The position numbers and the translations under genes are program-made. A stretch of DNA of 64,000 nucleotides from CAILDB01 sp049695975 (GTDB lineage Bacteria; Patescibacteriota; Minisyncoccia; Phycocordibacterales; GWA1-40-21): NCBI GenBank assembly GCA_049695975.1, contig JBAVTE010000012.1, forward strand, positions 1-64,000, in the 5' to 3' direction. The notes under the pieces are model-generated. The model was not told the DNA's origin. It ran no database searches and was given only the letters and a program-made list of their open reading frames with translations. Shown here in pieces: positions 50,855 to 60,113 of the stretch. The number at the start of each line of letters is the position of its first letter. Position 1 is the stretch's first letter.

Positions 50855-52351
50855 TTATTCCATTCTTAAAAATAGGGGTTTTTCTGGCATTTTATTTTCT
50901 TTTATAAGTCTTAATATTTCTTTTGCAGTTTCCGGCATTACCGACTGAAGAAGTAAAGCAATCGTATATAAATTTATTAAAATTTCTTTTATACATTCAA
51001 CACCTTTCGTTTTATCTCCCAAATCATCACTTTTTAGTAATTTGAATGGTTGTAATCTTTGTATTATTCCATCAAGTATTTGTATACGAGTCCACAACAA
51101 ATCCATGGCATGCTTAATATTAAATTTGTCTATTAAATTTGAAAAACGTATAGGGTCACTTATATCACTCTCTAAAGCTTGTTCGTATGTGGGAAATTCA
51201 TCAATAGTGATGTTATTAGTTGTCGCCATTTTCATAACTCGCGAAACCAAATTTCCCAAACCATTTGCAAGATTGGCATTGTAAGATTCTTTAAACATTT
51301 CCTCGGACATTGGACTGTCTTCAAATGTGCTGAGTTCTCTAGTAACAAAATATCGAAGTGCATCGGTACCATATTTTTCTATAAGATACACTGGGCTGAC
51401 AACATTTCCAAGTGATTTGCTCATTTTGAGACCCCCAGGACCTGTGACAAATCCGTCTATCACGATAGTTTTAGAATTTGGAAGCCCACAGGCCATAAGC
51501 ATCGCCTGCCACATTGCTGACTGTTGGCGAAGGTTATCTTTTCCACAGTACTGCACCATTCCGCCTGTTTTTACCTGCCACTTTTCAAACTTTTTCATAT
51601 CCATAGGCCATCCGATAGCGGTAACATAGTTTACAAGAGCGTCAAACCAAACATACATTATGTGTTCACTATCTCCTGGTACTTCTATTCCCCAAGGCAT
51701 TTTGCTTTTAAGACGAGAAATACTAAAATCTTGTAAGCTTCTCTCTACAAATGCTTTTATTTCATTAAATCTAAAATCTGGAACAACAAAATTTGGATTC
51801 TTTTTGTAAAAGTCCAAAAGTTTTTCACTAAAGGCAGAAAATTTGAAAAAATAATTTTCTTCATCGCGAATTTCAAGCGTAAGATTGGGGTGGTCAGGGC
51901 ATTTGCCATCGACAAGATCAGAATCTGTCTTTTCAAGCTCACAACCCACACAATATTTTATCTGATAATTTTTTTTATAAATGTATCCGTTCTTATCACA
52001 AGTTTCCCAAAATTCTTGTGCTGATTTGATGTGTTTTTCATCTGTTGTACGGATAAAATTGCGAGTTATACCATCTACCTCATTAACACCCATCAATTTT
52101 AGAAGTTTTTTAAACTTATCAGCAAAAAAATCAGTATATTCTTTTGGAGTTTTATTTTCCTCAAGAGCTTTCTCATAAAGCTTCTGCCCATGTTCATCTG
52201 TTCCAGTATTAAAAAATACTTCATATCCGAGCAGTTTTTTGTATCGAGCTATCACGTCTGCACGAACGATTTCAAGTGCATGCCCCATATGCGCTTCGGC
52301 ATTTACATACGGCAAAGTGGTAGTAATATAAAAAGGTTTTTTGTTTTCCAT
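50855..52351 (-). CDS. metG: Methionyl-tRNA synthetase
   Basis: 498 residues. The class I signature TTLPYVNAEAHMGHALE sits at residues 11-27. The zinc-knuckle region CVGCELEKTDSDLVDGKCPDH retains three Cys and a His. KMSKS is at GLKMSKSLGN near residue 310. The anticodon-binding helical domain ends the protein, and the C-terminal dimerisation (tRNA-binding) domain of some MetRS is absent. It charges initiator and elongator tRNA-Met. It lies 9 nt past the AI-2E-family gene, ahead of tatD. Confidence 0.96.
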   Translation of the reverse strand: MENKKPFYITTTLPYVNAEAHMGHALEIVRADVIARYKKLLGYEVFFNTGTDEHGQKLYEKALEENKTPKEYTDFFADKFKKLLKLMGVNEVDGITRNFIRTTDEKHIKSAQEFWETCDKNGYIYKKNYQIKYCVGCELEKTDSDLVDGKCPDHPNLTLEIRDEENYFFKFSAFSEKLLDFYKKNPNFVVPDFRFNEIKAFVERSLQDFSISRLKSKMPWGIEVPGDSEHIMYVWFDALVNYVTAIGWPMDMKKFEKWQVKTGGMVQYCGKDNLRQQSAMWQAMLMACGLPNSKTIVIDGFVTGPGGLKMSKSLGNVVSPVYLIEKYGTDALRYFVTRELSTFEDSPMSEEMFKESYNANLANGLGNLVSRVMKMATTNNITIDEFPTYEQALESDISDPIRFSNLIDKFNIKHAMDLLWTRIQILDGIIQRLQPFKLLKSDDLGDKTKGVECIKEILINLYTIALLLQSVMPETAKEILRLIKENKMPEKPLFLRME

Positions 52352-52360
52352 CTTCTGTTT

Positions 52361-53545
52361 CTATTTTAAAGAATCTTCACCTGATAAAATACTTGGCATT
52401 GGAGTCTTTTTTCTTTTTTCAATATCTTCCACAAATTCCATGACGGCAGAAACAATCGGCACAGACAAAATAATTCCAAGAAATCCAGCAAGTTTTGCGC
52501 CAATAATTAAAGATAAAATAACCAAAATTGGTGAAACACCAACAATCTTTTTGACAACAAGAGGATAAATGAGGTGATTTTCAAATTGCTGGAGAATAAT
52601 ATAAAGCCCAACAACGATAAGCGCTGCCGTGACTCCGCCGTCTACAAAGGCCGAAAGAATGGCTGGGATAGAGGCAAGAACTGGCCCGAAGAGTGGGATA
52701 ATTTCAAGAACCCCCGCAAGAAGAGCGAGCATAAGGGCATTTTTTACACCAAGAATAGTAAGTCCAAGATATACCAGGACGCTTATCACAAGCATAAGAA
52801 CAAGCTGTCCCTGCATCCAATATGCAATCTTTTTTTGTGATCTTTTCCAAAGACCAACAATATACTTTTCCTTGCTCTCGGGGCTGATAAGACATAGAAA
52901 ATCAGCAACTCCATCTTCTCTCACAACAAAATAAAAAGATAATACAACAATGAGTACGAAAGAAAAAAGTCCACCAAAAATAATACTTATCATCTTGACA
53001 AAGTTGTCTGAAGCTCCAGATGCAAGTTGCTGAACCATTTGAATTAGATCTTTGAGACCAAAAGGTGAATTTAAAACGGCCTGGCTTGTCACATTGTTGC
53101 TAATAGTAGCACCAAGACCTGATACGAGAGAGCTAGGATTGGCTAGACCCCCCGAAATATTATCAACTACTTGTTGCGATTTCGTAATAATTTCGCTACT
53201 TGCACCAGATGGGTTCCATAGTGTCGCAGACTCAAGATATTTTGGCAAAGAATTTAAAAATGAAGAAGTTTCCTTCAACACTGAAGGTATAAAAAAATAA
53301 AAAAGCCCAGCAAAAACAGCAAAAAGTCCAAGATATGTGATGATAGCAGCAGGCAATCTGGCGATTTTGTATCTGCCAAAAAGTGATATGAACGGCTCAA
53401 GTCCGGAAGCAAGGACAATTGCAACAATCACTACCAAAATTAAATCTTTGATAAAAAATATAAACCAAAATCCTAAAATGACCAAAATAATTTTAATTAT
53501 TGTTCCGGTCGTGATATTTAAAGATATTTTTGATTCCTTTTCCAT
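52361..53545 (-). CDS. AI-2E-family transporter (PerM/YdiK-like)
   Basis: 394 residues with about eight membrane helices. The family pattern is clear: IKDLILVVIVAIVLASGLEPFI, ITYLGLFAVFAGLFYFFIP, SFYFVVREDGVADFLCLISPE, WMQGQLVLMLVISVLVYLGLTILGV, LLAGVLEIIPLFGPVLASIPAIL and ENHLIYPLVVKKIVGVSPILVILSLIIGAKLAGFLGIILSVP. Members export diverse small molecules or ions; the AI-2 role holds for few of them. Promoter TTGAAT-17-TATAAT with a 1-nt leader. First gene of perM-metG-tatD. Confidence 0.93.
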   Translation of the reverse strand: MEKESKISLNITTGTIIKIILVILGFWFIFFIKDLILVVIVAIVLASGLEPFISLFGRYKIARLPAAIITYLGLFAVFAGLFYFFIPSVLKETSSFLNSLPKYLESATLWNPSGASSEIITKSQQVVDNISGGLANPSSLVSGLGATISNNVTSQAVLNSPFGLKDLIQMVQQLASGASDNFVKMISIIFGGLFSFVLIVVLSFYFVVREDGVADFLCLISPESKEKYIVGLWKRSQKKIAYWMQGQLVLMLVISVLVYLGLTILGVKNALMLALLAGVLEIIPLFGPVLASIPAILSAFVDGGVTAALIVVGLYIILQQFENHLIYPLVVKKIVGVSPILVILSLIIGAKLAGFLGIILSVPIVSAVMEFVEDIEKRKKTPMPSILSGEDSLK

Positions 53546-53581
53546 TTATAAAATTATACTCCAAAAATGCTTTTTATTCAA
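53546..53581 (-). promoter_or_regulatory. Promoter of AI-2E-family gene-metG-tatD
   Basis: TTGAAT (53576-53581), exactly 17 nt, TATAAT (53553-53558), 7 nt, ATG. One of the best promoters of the window; leader of 1 nt. Confidence 0.7.
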
Positions 53582-53604
53582 TGGCTGAGATTTTGTTTAA
53601 GTTT

Positions 53605-55392
53605 TTAATTTTCTAATTCTTTCCAGCTTGTAACATTAAAAGACCCAGATGGACCATTAACAAAATTTGGATTAATTAGTCCACTTTCATAATCAATTAT
53701 ATTATTTCCGTCTATTACAATTTTATTTGCAGTTGCTTCATTTACTTTTGAACTTCCAATTAAATGAATTGTTCCCTTTTGGGCATTTAGGACAACAGAT
53801 CCACTATCTCCAGACACATCAATCGCGTATAATCCGTTACAATTTGAACTGTCACAAGTACTGTTCGAAACCAAAATAATATAACCGCCTGATACTCCCG
53901 AACCACTTACGGAGCAACTATTAGGAATGGTAACTTTTCCATCAGTAACTATAACTCCACTATTTGAACCATAGGACGATGAAAGTTTTAATTTTGCATT
54001 ACCCTCCAAAGTTATATTTCCCGTCACCCAGAGGGTTCCCGTAACCGTAAGTATAGCACTATTACTAAGATTTAAATTACCAACAATTTTCTTCGGTCCA
54101 AGAGAACCAGTCTCATCGTCGGATAAAGTATAGCTACTATTTCTGATCCCTCCCACTAGTGCTTCCGCTTCCCAGTCGCTTATATTTGTATCAGAAATAG
54201 GAAAGTCGGCAGGAGCCGGGTCAATATATGTATCATCGCAATTTTTATTATTATTTGGCATGGACCCAATTTGGCATTTCATAAAACCATCGGAATTTAC
54301 ATAATTTAAAGAAGGCGCCCATGCTCCCCCACTGATGTGAAACTGATTCCATCGTTCATAACCCTTAATTTTTCCAAAATTCTCTCCTAAAAATATTTTA
54401 AAATATGAATCATAATTTGTGTCATTCCAAGAACCGCCGATGTTTCCTGTCTTAGCTGTACCATTCATATAAGAATTATCCAAATTTGCTGCTGTTATAA
54501 AATAATTAGAGCTGTTAGTTGAAGTGCCTAAAGCAATCCAATATCTGTTTCCAACTATGAGTTTAGGATTTGTGTCAAAAGGTACTTCTATCCAACTATA
54601 ACTTGTGGTAATTAACGTTGCATCTATTTTAACAGATAAAATAATATCTTCTAAATTTCCACTAGGACTTCCAGAGGAATCTTTGATAATTTTAACAAAA
54701 ACTTCCTGTGGCCAACCAACTTTTTTTATAAAAATATTCGTTTGAACTAGTGGGGATGATGTAGAAACAACAAAACTTTGTGCCACATATTGTGCCTCAT
54801 TTGTCTTATTGAATATTATTGAATTTGGTGGTGAAGATGAAGCTAAATTTTGCTCTGCAATAAAAAGATTTGGTTCTCTCGCTACTATTGCAGTGCCATT
54901 AATTTTTGCAGATGAATTGTATGAAATGATATCTCCGCCTGAATATACATTCCCATTTACTGTTCCACTATTATTAAATATAATACCCCCCTGTCCAGCT
55001 TGAATCCCGTAAGAAAAAGAAACTCCAGATCCCTCTTTGATGGACGCCTGCGTCTTTCTCACATAGCCACCCATATCGGCAGTGGTAGTAATAGTTTTGC
55101 TTCCATCTGGATTATCAATAATAGAAGTCAAAACAGAATCACTGTCGCTACCATTTAAAAGAGGTAGAGATTCACTAGAATTTACAGTAAAACCTCCTTT
55201 TAATCTATAGACTACGTCATTCACACCCGATTCACTCATAAAAAAAGTATTTTTTGTATTCCAAAGATCGGAAGTAATCTTGGTTTGTTTAATAATGGGA
55301 GTAATAAAACCAAGAATAAGTATAGATGAGAGTGCGACAAAAAATATTGCGGTAAAAATCATTATTTGTCCTTTTTTAAAATTCTTTTTCAT
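53605..55392 (-). CDS. Large PilX-like pilus-associated exoprotein (locus 2)
   Basis: 595 residues. N-terminus KKGQIMIFTAIFFVALSSILILGF, a PilX-like anchor without GFTLIE. Then NTKNTFFMSESGVNDVVYRLKGG, the standard first helix of such proteins. A beta-solenoid-like part (NSGTVNGNVYSGGDIISYNSSAKINGTAI) surrounds an inserted jelly-roll of about 190 residues (AQSFVVSTSSPLVQTNIFIKKV, WIEVPFDTNPKLIVGNRYWIAL) resembling 'choice-of-anchor' domains. A second solenoid run (GNLNLSNSAILTVTGTLWVTGNITLEG) follows. The insert could be the ligand-binding module at the pilus tip. Last gene of locus 2. Confidence 0.75.
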   Translation of the reverse strand: MKKNFKKGQIMIFTAIFFVALSSILILGFITPIIKQTKITSDLWNTKNTFFMSESGVNDVVYRLKGGFTVNSSESLPLLNGSDSDSVLTSIIDNPDGSKTITTTADMGGYVRKTQASIKEGSGVSFSYGIQAGQGGIIFNNSGTVNGNVYSGGDIISYNSSAKINGTAIVAREPNLFIAEQNLASSSPPNSIIFNKTNEAQYVAQSFVVSTSSPLVQTNIFIKKVGWPQEVFVKIIKDSSGSPSGNLEDIILSVKIDATLITTSYSWIEVPFDTNPKLIVGNRYWIALGTSTNSSNYFITAANLDNSYMNGTAKTGNIGGSWNDTNYDSYFKIFLGENFGKIKGYERWNQFHISGGAWAPSLNYVNSDGFMKCQIGSMPNNNKNCDDTYIDPAPADFPISDTNISDWEAEALVGGIRNSSYTLSDDETGSLGPKKIVGNLNLSNSAILTVTGTLWVTGNITLEGNAKLKLSSSYGSNSGVIVTDGKVTIPNSCSVSGSGVSGGYIILVSNSTCDSSNCNGLYAIDVSGDSGSVVLNAQKGTIHLIGSSKVNEATANKIVIDGNNIIDYESGLINPNFVNGPSGSFNVTSWKELEN

Positions 55393-55399
55393 TTTTGTT

Positions 55400-55864
55400 T
55401 TAATTTACCCCTCTTAAAACCGTTGTCGTGTTGAAAACTTTTGACAAAGACCATCCCGTAGATGATGCGCTGAGTGTCATTTCGGTTCGAATAGCAGTGG
55501 AACTAGTCGAAGTTATTTTTGTAAAAAATAAACGAGACACATTAATTTTTGAAGAAGTGAGTGGGCTTGTTCCAGAACCATCGTTAATTTTTATCACACC
55601 AGATTCTAAATATATTGTGGAATTACCAAAATTTGCATTGGATGGACTCGTGAGAGTGACAGAAGAGCTAGATCTCGCTTCTCTCGAAATTCTACCGAGA
55701 GAAAGAATCGCGGAATTTTCTATTTCATGTTGCGCCTCTACAAATTTGTTTGATTTTATGACAGTTACAGTCACTCCAACAATAGCAATCATTACCATAG
55801 CGACTATGGCTGTATATACTATCATTTCTATAAGTCCGTATCCTGTTTTTTTTATTATTTTCAT
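55400..55864 (-). CDS. PulJ-like minor prepilin (locus 2)
   Basis: 154 residues. Prepilin site KKTGYGLIEMIVYTAIVAMVMIAIVG (cut after G, Glu+5), then ENSAILSLGRISREARSSSSVTL and a beta region ending SKVFNTTTVLRGVN. The sequence resembles the short pilin at 42452 but is full length. It starts 2 nt after the preceding gene. Pilus tip complex, with its two neighbours. Confidence 0.82.
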   Translation of the reverse strand: MKIIKKTGYGLIEMIVYTAIVAMVMIAIVGVTVTVIKSNKFVEAQHEIENSAILSLGRISREARSSSSVTLTSPSNANFGNSTIYLESGVIKINDGSGTSPLTSSKINVSRLFFTKITSTSSTAIRTEMTLSASSTGWSLSKVFNTTTVLRGVN

Positions 55865-55866
55865 AA

Positions 55867-56373
55867 TTAATTTTCCAAGTTTGTAAAATATATTGTAAGA
55901 GACTTTGTTTTTGACTGACCTTTGTCAGACCAAGAAATTTCCGATACGACCCTCCTCGTATTGTCGTCATTTGTACCACCTGAAGTGACAATTTTATGAT
56001 CTACATCTCTCGACACAGGATAAATGTTAATTCTCCTTGTAAAAATCCCTGTTTGAGTGGCGGAACTTGTAGATGTAACTACACCCCAAGAAGATGAAGT
56101 CGTCGAAAAATATAAATAATATGGAGTAGAAGTAGAAAGAACAGAAAAACTTTCCCAGGATCTATCTATAATAGTATGCGTAGCTTCAATTCCCTCTTCT
56201 GAAAGAAAGGCTGCTTGAGCAGATAGCATATTTAAATCTGCAGATTTTATATAAAGATTGTTTGCAGAAATCAAAACCATCAAAATTATGGATAGAACAA
56301 AAACTGAGACTATTGCTTCAGCAAGTGCAACTCCTTTTTTATTTATTTTTTTATTTTTTAAAATATTATTCAT
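55867..56373 (-). CDS. PilV-like minor prepilin (locus 2)
   Basis: 168 residues. Site KKGVALAEAIVSVFVLSIILMVLI (G-V-A-L-A-E), then AAFLSEEGIEATHTIIDRSWESF, the PilV signature, and SGGTNDDNTRRVVSEISWSDKG with TKSLTIYFTNLEN as the last strands. Counterpart of the protein at 42734. Spacings of 2 nt on both sides show one operon. Confidence 0.82.
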   Translation of the reverse strand: MNNILKNKKINKKGVALAEAIVSVFVLSIILMVLISANNLYIKSADLNMLSAQAAFLSEEGIEATHTIIDRSWESFSVLSTSTPYYLYFSTTSSSWGVVTSTSSATQTGIFTRRINIYPVSRDVDHKIVTSGGTNDDNTRRVVSEISWSDKGQSKTKSLTIYFTNLEN

Positions 56374-56375
56374 TT

Positions 56376-56855
56376 TTATTTTGTTTCTAAAAGTCCTGTC
56401 GGATAAATAGTGATCGTGGAAGAACTTGTAGAATCATTTTTTAACTGAAGTTTCAATAAACCTGTATTTGCTGTGTTACCTCCAATTTTTTGAAAAATGA
56501 TAGATCCCCCACTGATTGTCGATGTAGAAATGATAACTCCAAAATTATTTGGGAGAGATAAAAAAGTAGGATGAAAATTTTCTGAAGTACAGCTTGAATC
56601 AGAAACAACAAAAGATGTGAGGGAGCTACTGGCTACTGATATATTCACACCATAACTACAAAATTCTTTTGAAGAAACGGCGAGGGAGCGAACACTATTT
56701 ATGACAGCGATAGTATTGGACAATGCTTTTTCAAGAGATTGCTTTTTGTTTAATTTTAAAAAAGTAAGAGTAGAAATACTCAGAATAAGAAGTGTAATAG
56801 CAATGACAGCCATAATTTCTATAAATGAAAATCCTTTTTTTGTTGAAAATCTCAT
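56376..56855 (-). CDS. FimT/GspH-like minor prepilin (locus 2)
   Basis: 159 residues. Site KKGFSFIEIMAVIAITLLILSISTL, helix to residue 40 (NSVRSLAVSSKEFCSYGVNI), and a GspH-like beta part ending in STITIYPTGLLETK, the normal C-terminal strand. Compare the locus 1 counterpart (43280), whose last strand is replaced by a DUF1566-like tail. It starts 2 nt after pilC. Confidence 0.82.
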   Translation of the reverse strand: MRFSTKKGFSFIEIMAVIAITLLILSISTLTFLKLNKKQSLEKALSNTIAVINSVRSLAVSSKEFCSYGVNISVASSSLTSFVVSDSSCTSENFHPTFLSLPNNFGVIISTSTISGGSIIFQKIGGNTANTGLLKLQLKNDSTSSSTITIYPTGLLETK

Positions 56856-56857
56856 AA

Positions 56858-58075
56858 TTATACTTTATCCATCACAGAATAAATGGGAGTAATCATAGAA
56901 ATCGCAAAAAATCCTACCGCAGATCCAATGATAATCATAAGGATTGGCTCAATGATGGTAGACATATCTTTTGTTTTCTGGTCGACAGAATCTTCATAAT
57001 AAACTGCTACTTCTAAAAGCATTTCCGGTAATTTTCCTGTTTCCTCACCCACATTCAACATTTCGCCAACAAAAACAGGATAAAGTTTGGTATTTTCTAA
57101 AAATGTAACGGAAATATTTTCACCTTTTTCTACCCGCATTTTTGCCTCAGATAATATATCACGAAAATAACTATTTTGAATTACATCTCGTGTAATAGTA
57201 ATCGCTTCTGCAAATGGTACACCCGCAGACAAAAGAGAAGATAAAGTTCTAGTGGTTCTTGCGGAGTTTATTTCTTTTATAATCAAAGATATAACAGGAA
57301 TTTTCAATACAAATGCATCTATAAATCTCTTCCCTATTTTAGAAAGAGAAAATAAATATACTCCCACAACGATAGCCAAAAATACAGAAAATAATAATAC
57401 AAAATGATACTTAAATAAATTGCTCATCGAAATAAGAATTTTTGTCGCGGTCGGTAGATCAGTATTCAAATCATTAAATGTCGCAGTAATACCTGGGACC
57501 ACAAAAATCATCATGAGTGTCCCTACAATAAGCATTATTATCAAAATAACTGACGGATACATCATCGCGCCTCGAATTTTGGATTTTAATTTGTATGAAC
57601 TTTCCATCTGCGTACTGATATTTTTCAAAGATGAAGACAAGTTTCCACTTTCCTCGCCGGCTTTCGTCATTGCTATAAAAATATCTGAGAAAACATCAGG
57701 ATATAGTCTAAATGACTCACTAAGACTTTGTCCTTTTTTAATATTTGAATTGATGGAAGAAATAATATTTTTAAATTTATTATTGTCTATTTGCTTTTCA
57801 AGAACTGAGAGCGATTTAGAGACAGAAAGTCCCGCGCCTATCATCGCACCAAGATTTTTTGCAAAAATTATTCTCTGCAATGTCGGCACTGTACTAAATA
57901 TTCCAAAAATCTTTTTAAATTTTGTTGAAAAAAATGAAGACTCCGCGCCTGTTGCAGTGATAAGAGTTTCTCCTTCTTCTTTTAAAACTCTATTCAAAGA
58001 AAATTTATCTGTGGACTCCCTAACTCCTTCATATATTACTCCATCTTTTTTTACTGCCTTATATTTAAATTTCAT
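56858..58075 (-). CDS. pilC: Type IV pilus platform protein PilC (locus 2)
   Basis: 405 residues, full length. N-terminal MKFKYKAVKKDGVIYEGVRES, two T2SSF domains (FAKNLGAMIGAGLSVSKSLSVL, MTKAGEESGNLSSSLKNIS, LNVGEETGKLPEMLLEV) and three helices (VILIIMLIVGTLMMIFVVPGI, LFSVFLAIVVGVYLFSL, IEPILMIIIGSAVGFFAISMITPIYSV). Partner of the pilB gene 130 bp upstream. Confidence 0.94.
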   Translation of the reverse strand: MKFKYKAVKKDGVIYEGVRESTDKFSLNRVLKEEGETLITATGAESSFFSTKFKKIFGIFSTVPTLQRIIFAKNLGAMIGAGLSVSKSLSVLEKQIDNNKFKNIISSINSNIKKGQSLSESFRLYPDVFSDIFIAMTKAGEESGNLSSSLKNISTQMESSYKLKSKIRGAMMYPSVILIIMLIVGTLMMIFVVPGITATFNDLNTDLPTATKILISMSNLFKYHFVLLFSVFLAIVVGVYLFSLSKIGKRFIDAFVLKIPVISLIIKEINSARTTRTLSSLLSAGVPFAEAITITRDVIQNSYFRDILSEAKMRVEKGENISVTFLENTKLYPVFVGEMLNVGEETGKLPEMLLEVAVYYEDSVDQKTKDMSTIIEPILMIIIGSAVGFFAISMITPIYSVMDKV

Positions 58076-58082
58076 CCCTTAA

Positions 58083-58113
58083 AATTAAAGTATTATGAAT
58101 TATTACTTTAATC
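58083..58113. other. Stem-loop between pilB and pilC of locus 2
   Basis: Stem attaaagta/tactttaat with an 11-nt AT loop in the 130-bp gap. It may be a weak attenuator or an mRNA processing site; no strong T-tract follows. Confidence 0.35.
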
Positions 58114-58206
58114 TATTTACTATATGATTGTTATTAATATTTAAAATCTTATTTTACTACAAAAATAATCGGCTTGTTTTCTGTCTCCGACAAAATTCTT
58201 CACAAA

Positions 58207-59970
58207 CTATTCTGACACAACCCTCATCACCTCTTCTATAGTGGTAAGTCCTTGAACAGCTTTAAATATACCATCTTCTATCATCGTCATCATACCTTCT
58301 TTTTTTGCCTGCATTTCTATATCTTGAGATGTAGCATTTTTCATTACAAGCTCGCGAATTGCACTAGACATAAGTAGTGCCTCATGAATACCAACTCTTC
58401 CCAAATATCCATCATTCTTTTTATCATCAGAAACTTTTGGGCGATAAAAAGGGATCTTCTCCCACACTTCATCTTTTCCAACAATATTTTCTGCCTTCAA
58501 AAAAGTCAAAACTCTATCGAGGTTAACATTTTTCGACAAAGTTGCAATTTCATCTTTGGTTAAATAATATTTTTCTTTTACTTGTGACAGTTTTCTCACC
58601 AGTCTTTGGGCCAAAATAATATTAATAGTAGAAACAAGCAAAAATGGCTCAGTCTTCATATCTAAAAGTCGTGGAATCGCACCTGCAGCACTATTGGTGT
58701 GCAAAGTAGAAAGCACCAAGTGACCGGTAAGAGCGGCATTGACGGCAAGAGAAGCTGTTTCATTGTCACGAATTTCTCCGACCATAATAACATCAGGATC
58801 TTGTCTAACAAGGGATCTGAGACCATTTGCAAATGAAAAGCCGATCTCTGGTCTGACCTGTGTTTGATTGATTCTCGACATCTGATATTCAATAGGATCT
58901 TCTATAGTAGCAATATTTACATCTGCAGTATTTAATATTTCAAGTATTGTATATAAAGTTGTCGTTTTACCAGAACCTGTAGGGCCGGTAGTAAGTATCA
59001 TTCCATTTGCTTTTCTTGTAGAATCATACACTTTTTCTAAATCTGCTCCATGAAAACCCATTGCTTCCAAAGTAAATCCGGAAAGATTTTCACGTAAAAG
59101 TCGCATAACGGTTTTTTCTCCAAAATATGTGGGAATAATAGAAACCCTAAAACTAATTTTTTCACCATTCATGTCGATTTTAAATCGACCATCTTGTGGT
59201 AATCGCTTTTCATCAAGTTTTAAATTTGAAAGAACTTTGATTCTCGCAGTGATACTTGTGGAAGAATCTTTAGGCAAAATCATTGCGTCATGCAAAATAC
59301 CATCTATCCTATAACGCACTAAAAATTGATTCTCCATACATTCCATATGAATATCAGAAGCGTTTTGCAAAGCTGCATGTTTCAATAGTGTATCTACAAT
59401 CCTTACCACCGGAATATCCTCAGCCATTCTTTTAAGTGAATCTTCCAAAGAATCCTTACTTGTTCTCGTTTCATCAATACTACGAAGAGATAGAATATCC
59501 TTTTGTATCAAATCACCAAACTCGGCCTTCAAACTTTTTTGATATTGGAGGAGTGCGTTTTTGATCGAATCAACATCAGTAAGTCGTGGTAGAATTTTCA
59601 ATCCAACTTTCTTTTTAATAAATTCAATAGAAGCAAAATCGTTTGTATCAAGCATTGCAACTTCCAGAGAATCTTGATTTTTCCTGAAAGCGATAATGTT
59701 GTTTTTCCTTGCTACTGGTTCAGGAATAAGAGAAAGTGTACTTAAATCAATTTTTTGGTTAAGTAAAGAAACAAACGGAATTCCATAAATATATGCTTCG
59801 GCGCGACGTAGATCATCTTCGGTAAGTTTACCACGACTTACAAGTAAATTAGCGACTTTTTCTCTACCCCCAGATTTTTTGGCTTCTTTTTCCATTCCAT
59901 CATATTCAGACCTCGTCAAAAGCCCGGAATCAAGGATGAATTCTTTTAATTGCTTATCTTCATTTAACAT
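58207..59970 (-). CDS. pilB: Type IV pilus assembly ATPase PilB (locus 2)
   Basis: About 587 residues from MLNEDKQLKEF (ATG at 59970). An in-frame ATG 12 nt upstream (59982) lies between TATAAT (59985-59990) and the predicted transcription start, so I prefer the inner one. MshEN-like N-terminus; Walker A GPTGSGKTTTLYTI near residue 329; ATIEDPIEY; VRQDPDVIMVGEIRDNETA; TGHLVLSTLHTNSA. The zinc tetracysteine module is missing: the corresponding stretch (KLSQVKEKYYLTKDEIATLSK ...) has no cysteine. The second extension motor of the window, heading locus 2. Confidence 0.94.
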   Translation of the reverse strand: MLNEDKQLKEFILDSGLLTRSEYDGMEKEAKKSGGREKVANLLVSRGKLTEDDLRRAEAYIYGIPFVSLLNQKIDLSTLSLIPEPVARKNNIIAFRKNQDSLEVAMLDTNDFASIEFIKKKVGLKILPRLTDVDSIKNALLQYQKSLKAEFGDLIQKDILSLRSIDETRTSKDSLEDSLKRMAEDIPVVRIVDTLLKHAALQNASDIHMECMENQFLVRYRIDGILHDAMILPKDSSTSITARIKVLSNLKLDEKRLPQDGRFKIDMNGEKISFRVSIIPTYFGEKTVMRLLRENLSGFTLEAMGFHGADLEKVYDSTRKANGMILTTGPTGSGKTTTLYTILEILNTADVNIATIEDPIEYQMSRINQTQVRPEIGFSFANGLRSLVRQDPDVIMVGEIRDNETASLAVNAALTGHLVLSTLHTNSAAGAIPRLLDMKTEPFLLVSTINIILAQRLVRKLSQVKEKYYLTKDEIATLSKNVNLDRVLTFLKAENIVGKDEVWEKIPFYRPKVSDDKKNDGYLGRVGIHEALLMSSAIRELVMKNATSQDIEMQAKKEGMMTMIEDGIFKAVQGLTTIEEVMRVVSE

Positions 59971-60019
59971 ATTATTCTCCATAAATTATAACATAAAAAT
60001 TGAAACAAAAAACAATACA

Positions 60020-60113
60020 TTGACAAAAAATATTGATTTGCTATTATATATTTACATTGAGTTCGCTTACGGCGAGCTCGTTTTATTAAATAGAGTAATA
60101 ACAAGAAAATAAC
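60020..60113 (+). promoter_or_regulatory. nusA promoter and leader hairpin
   Basis: TTGACA (60020-60025), 16-17 nt, TATTAT (60042-60047) or the overlapping TTATAT. The leader of about 60 nt contains GAGTTCGC-TTACG-GCGAGCTC (60059-60079) followed by GTTTTATT, which resembles a weak terminator and could attenuate nusA. No Shine-Dalgarno precedes the ATG. Confidence 0.65.
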
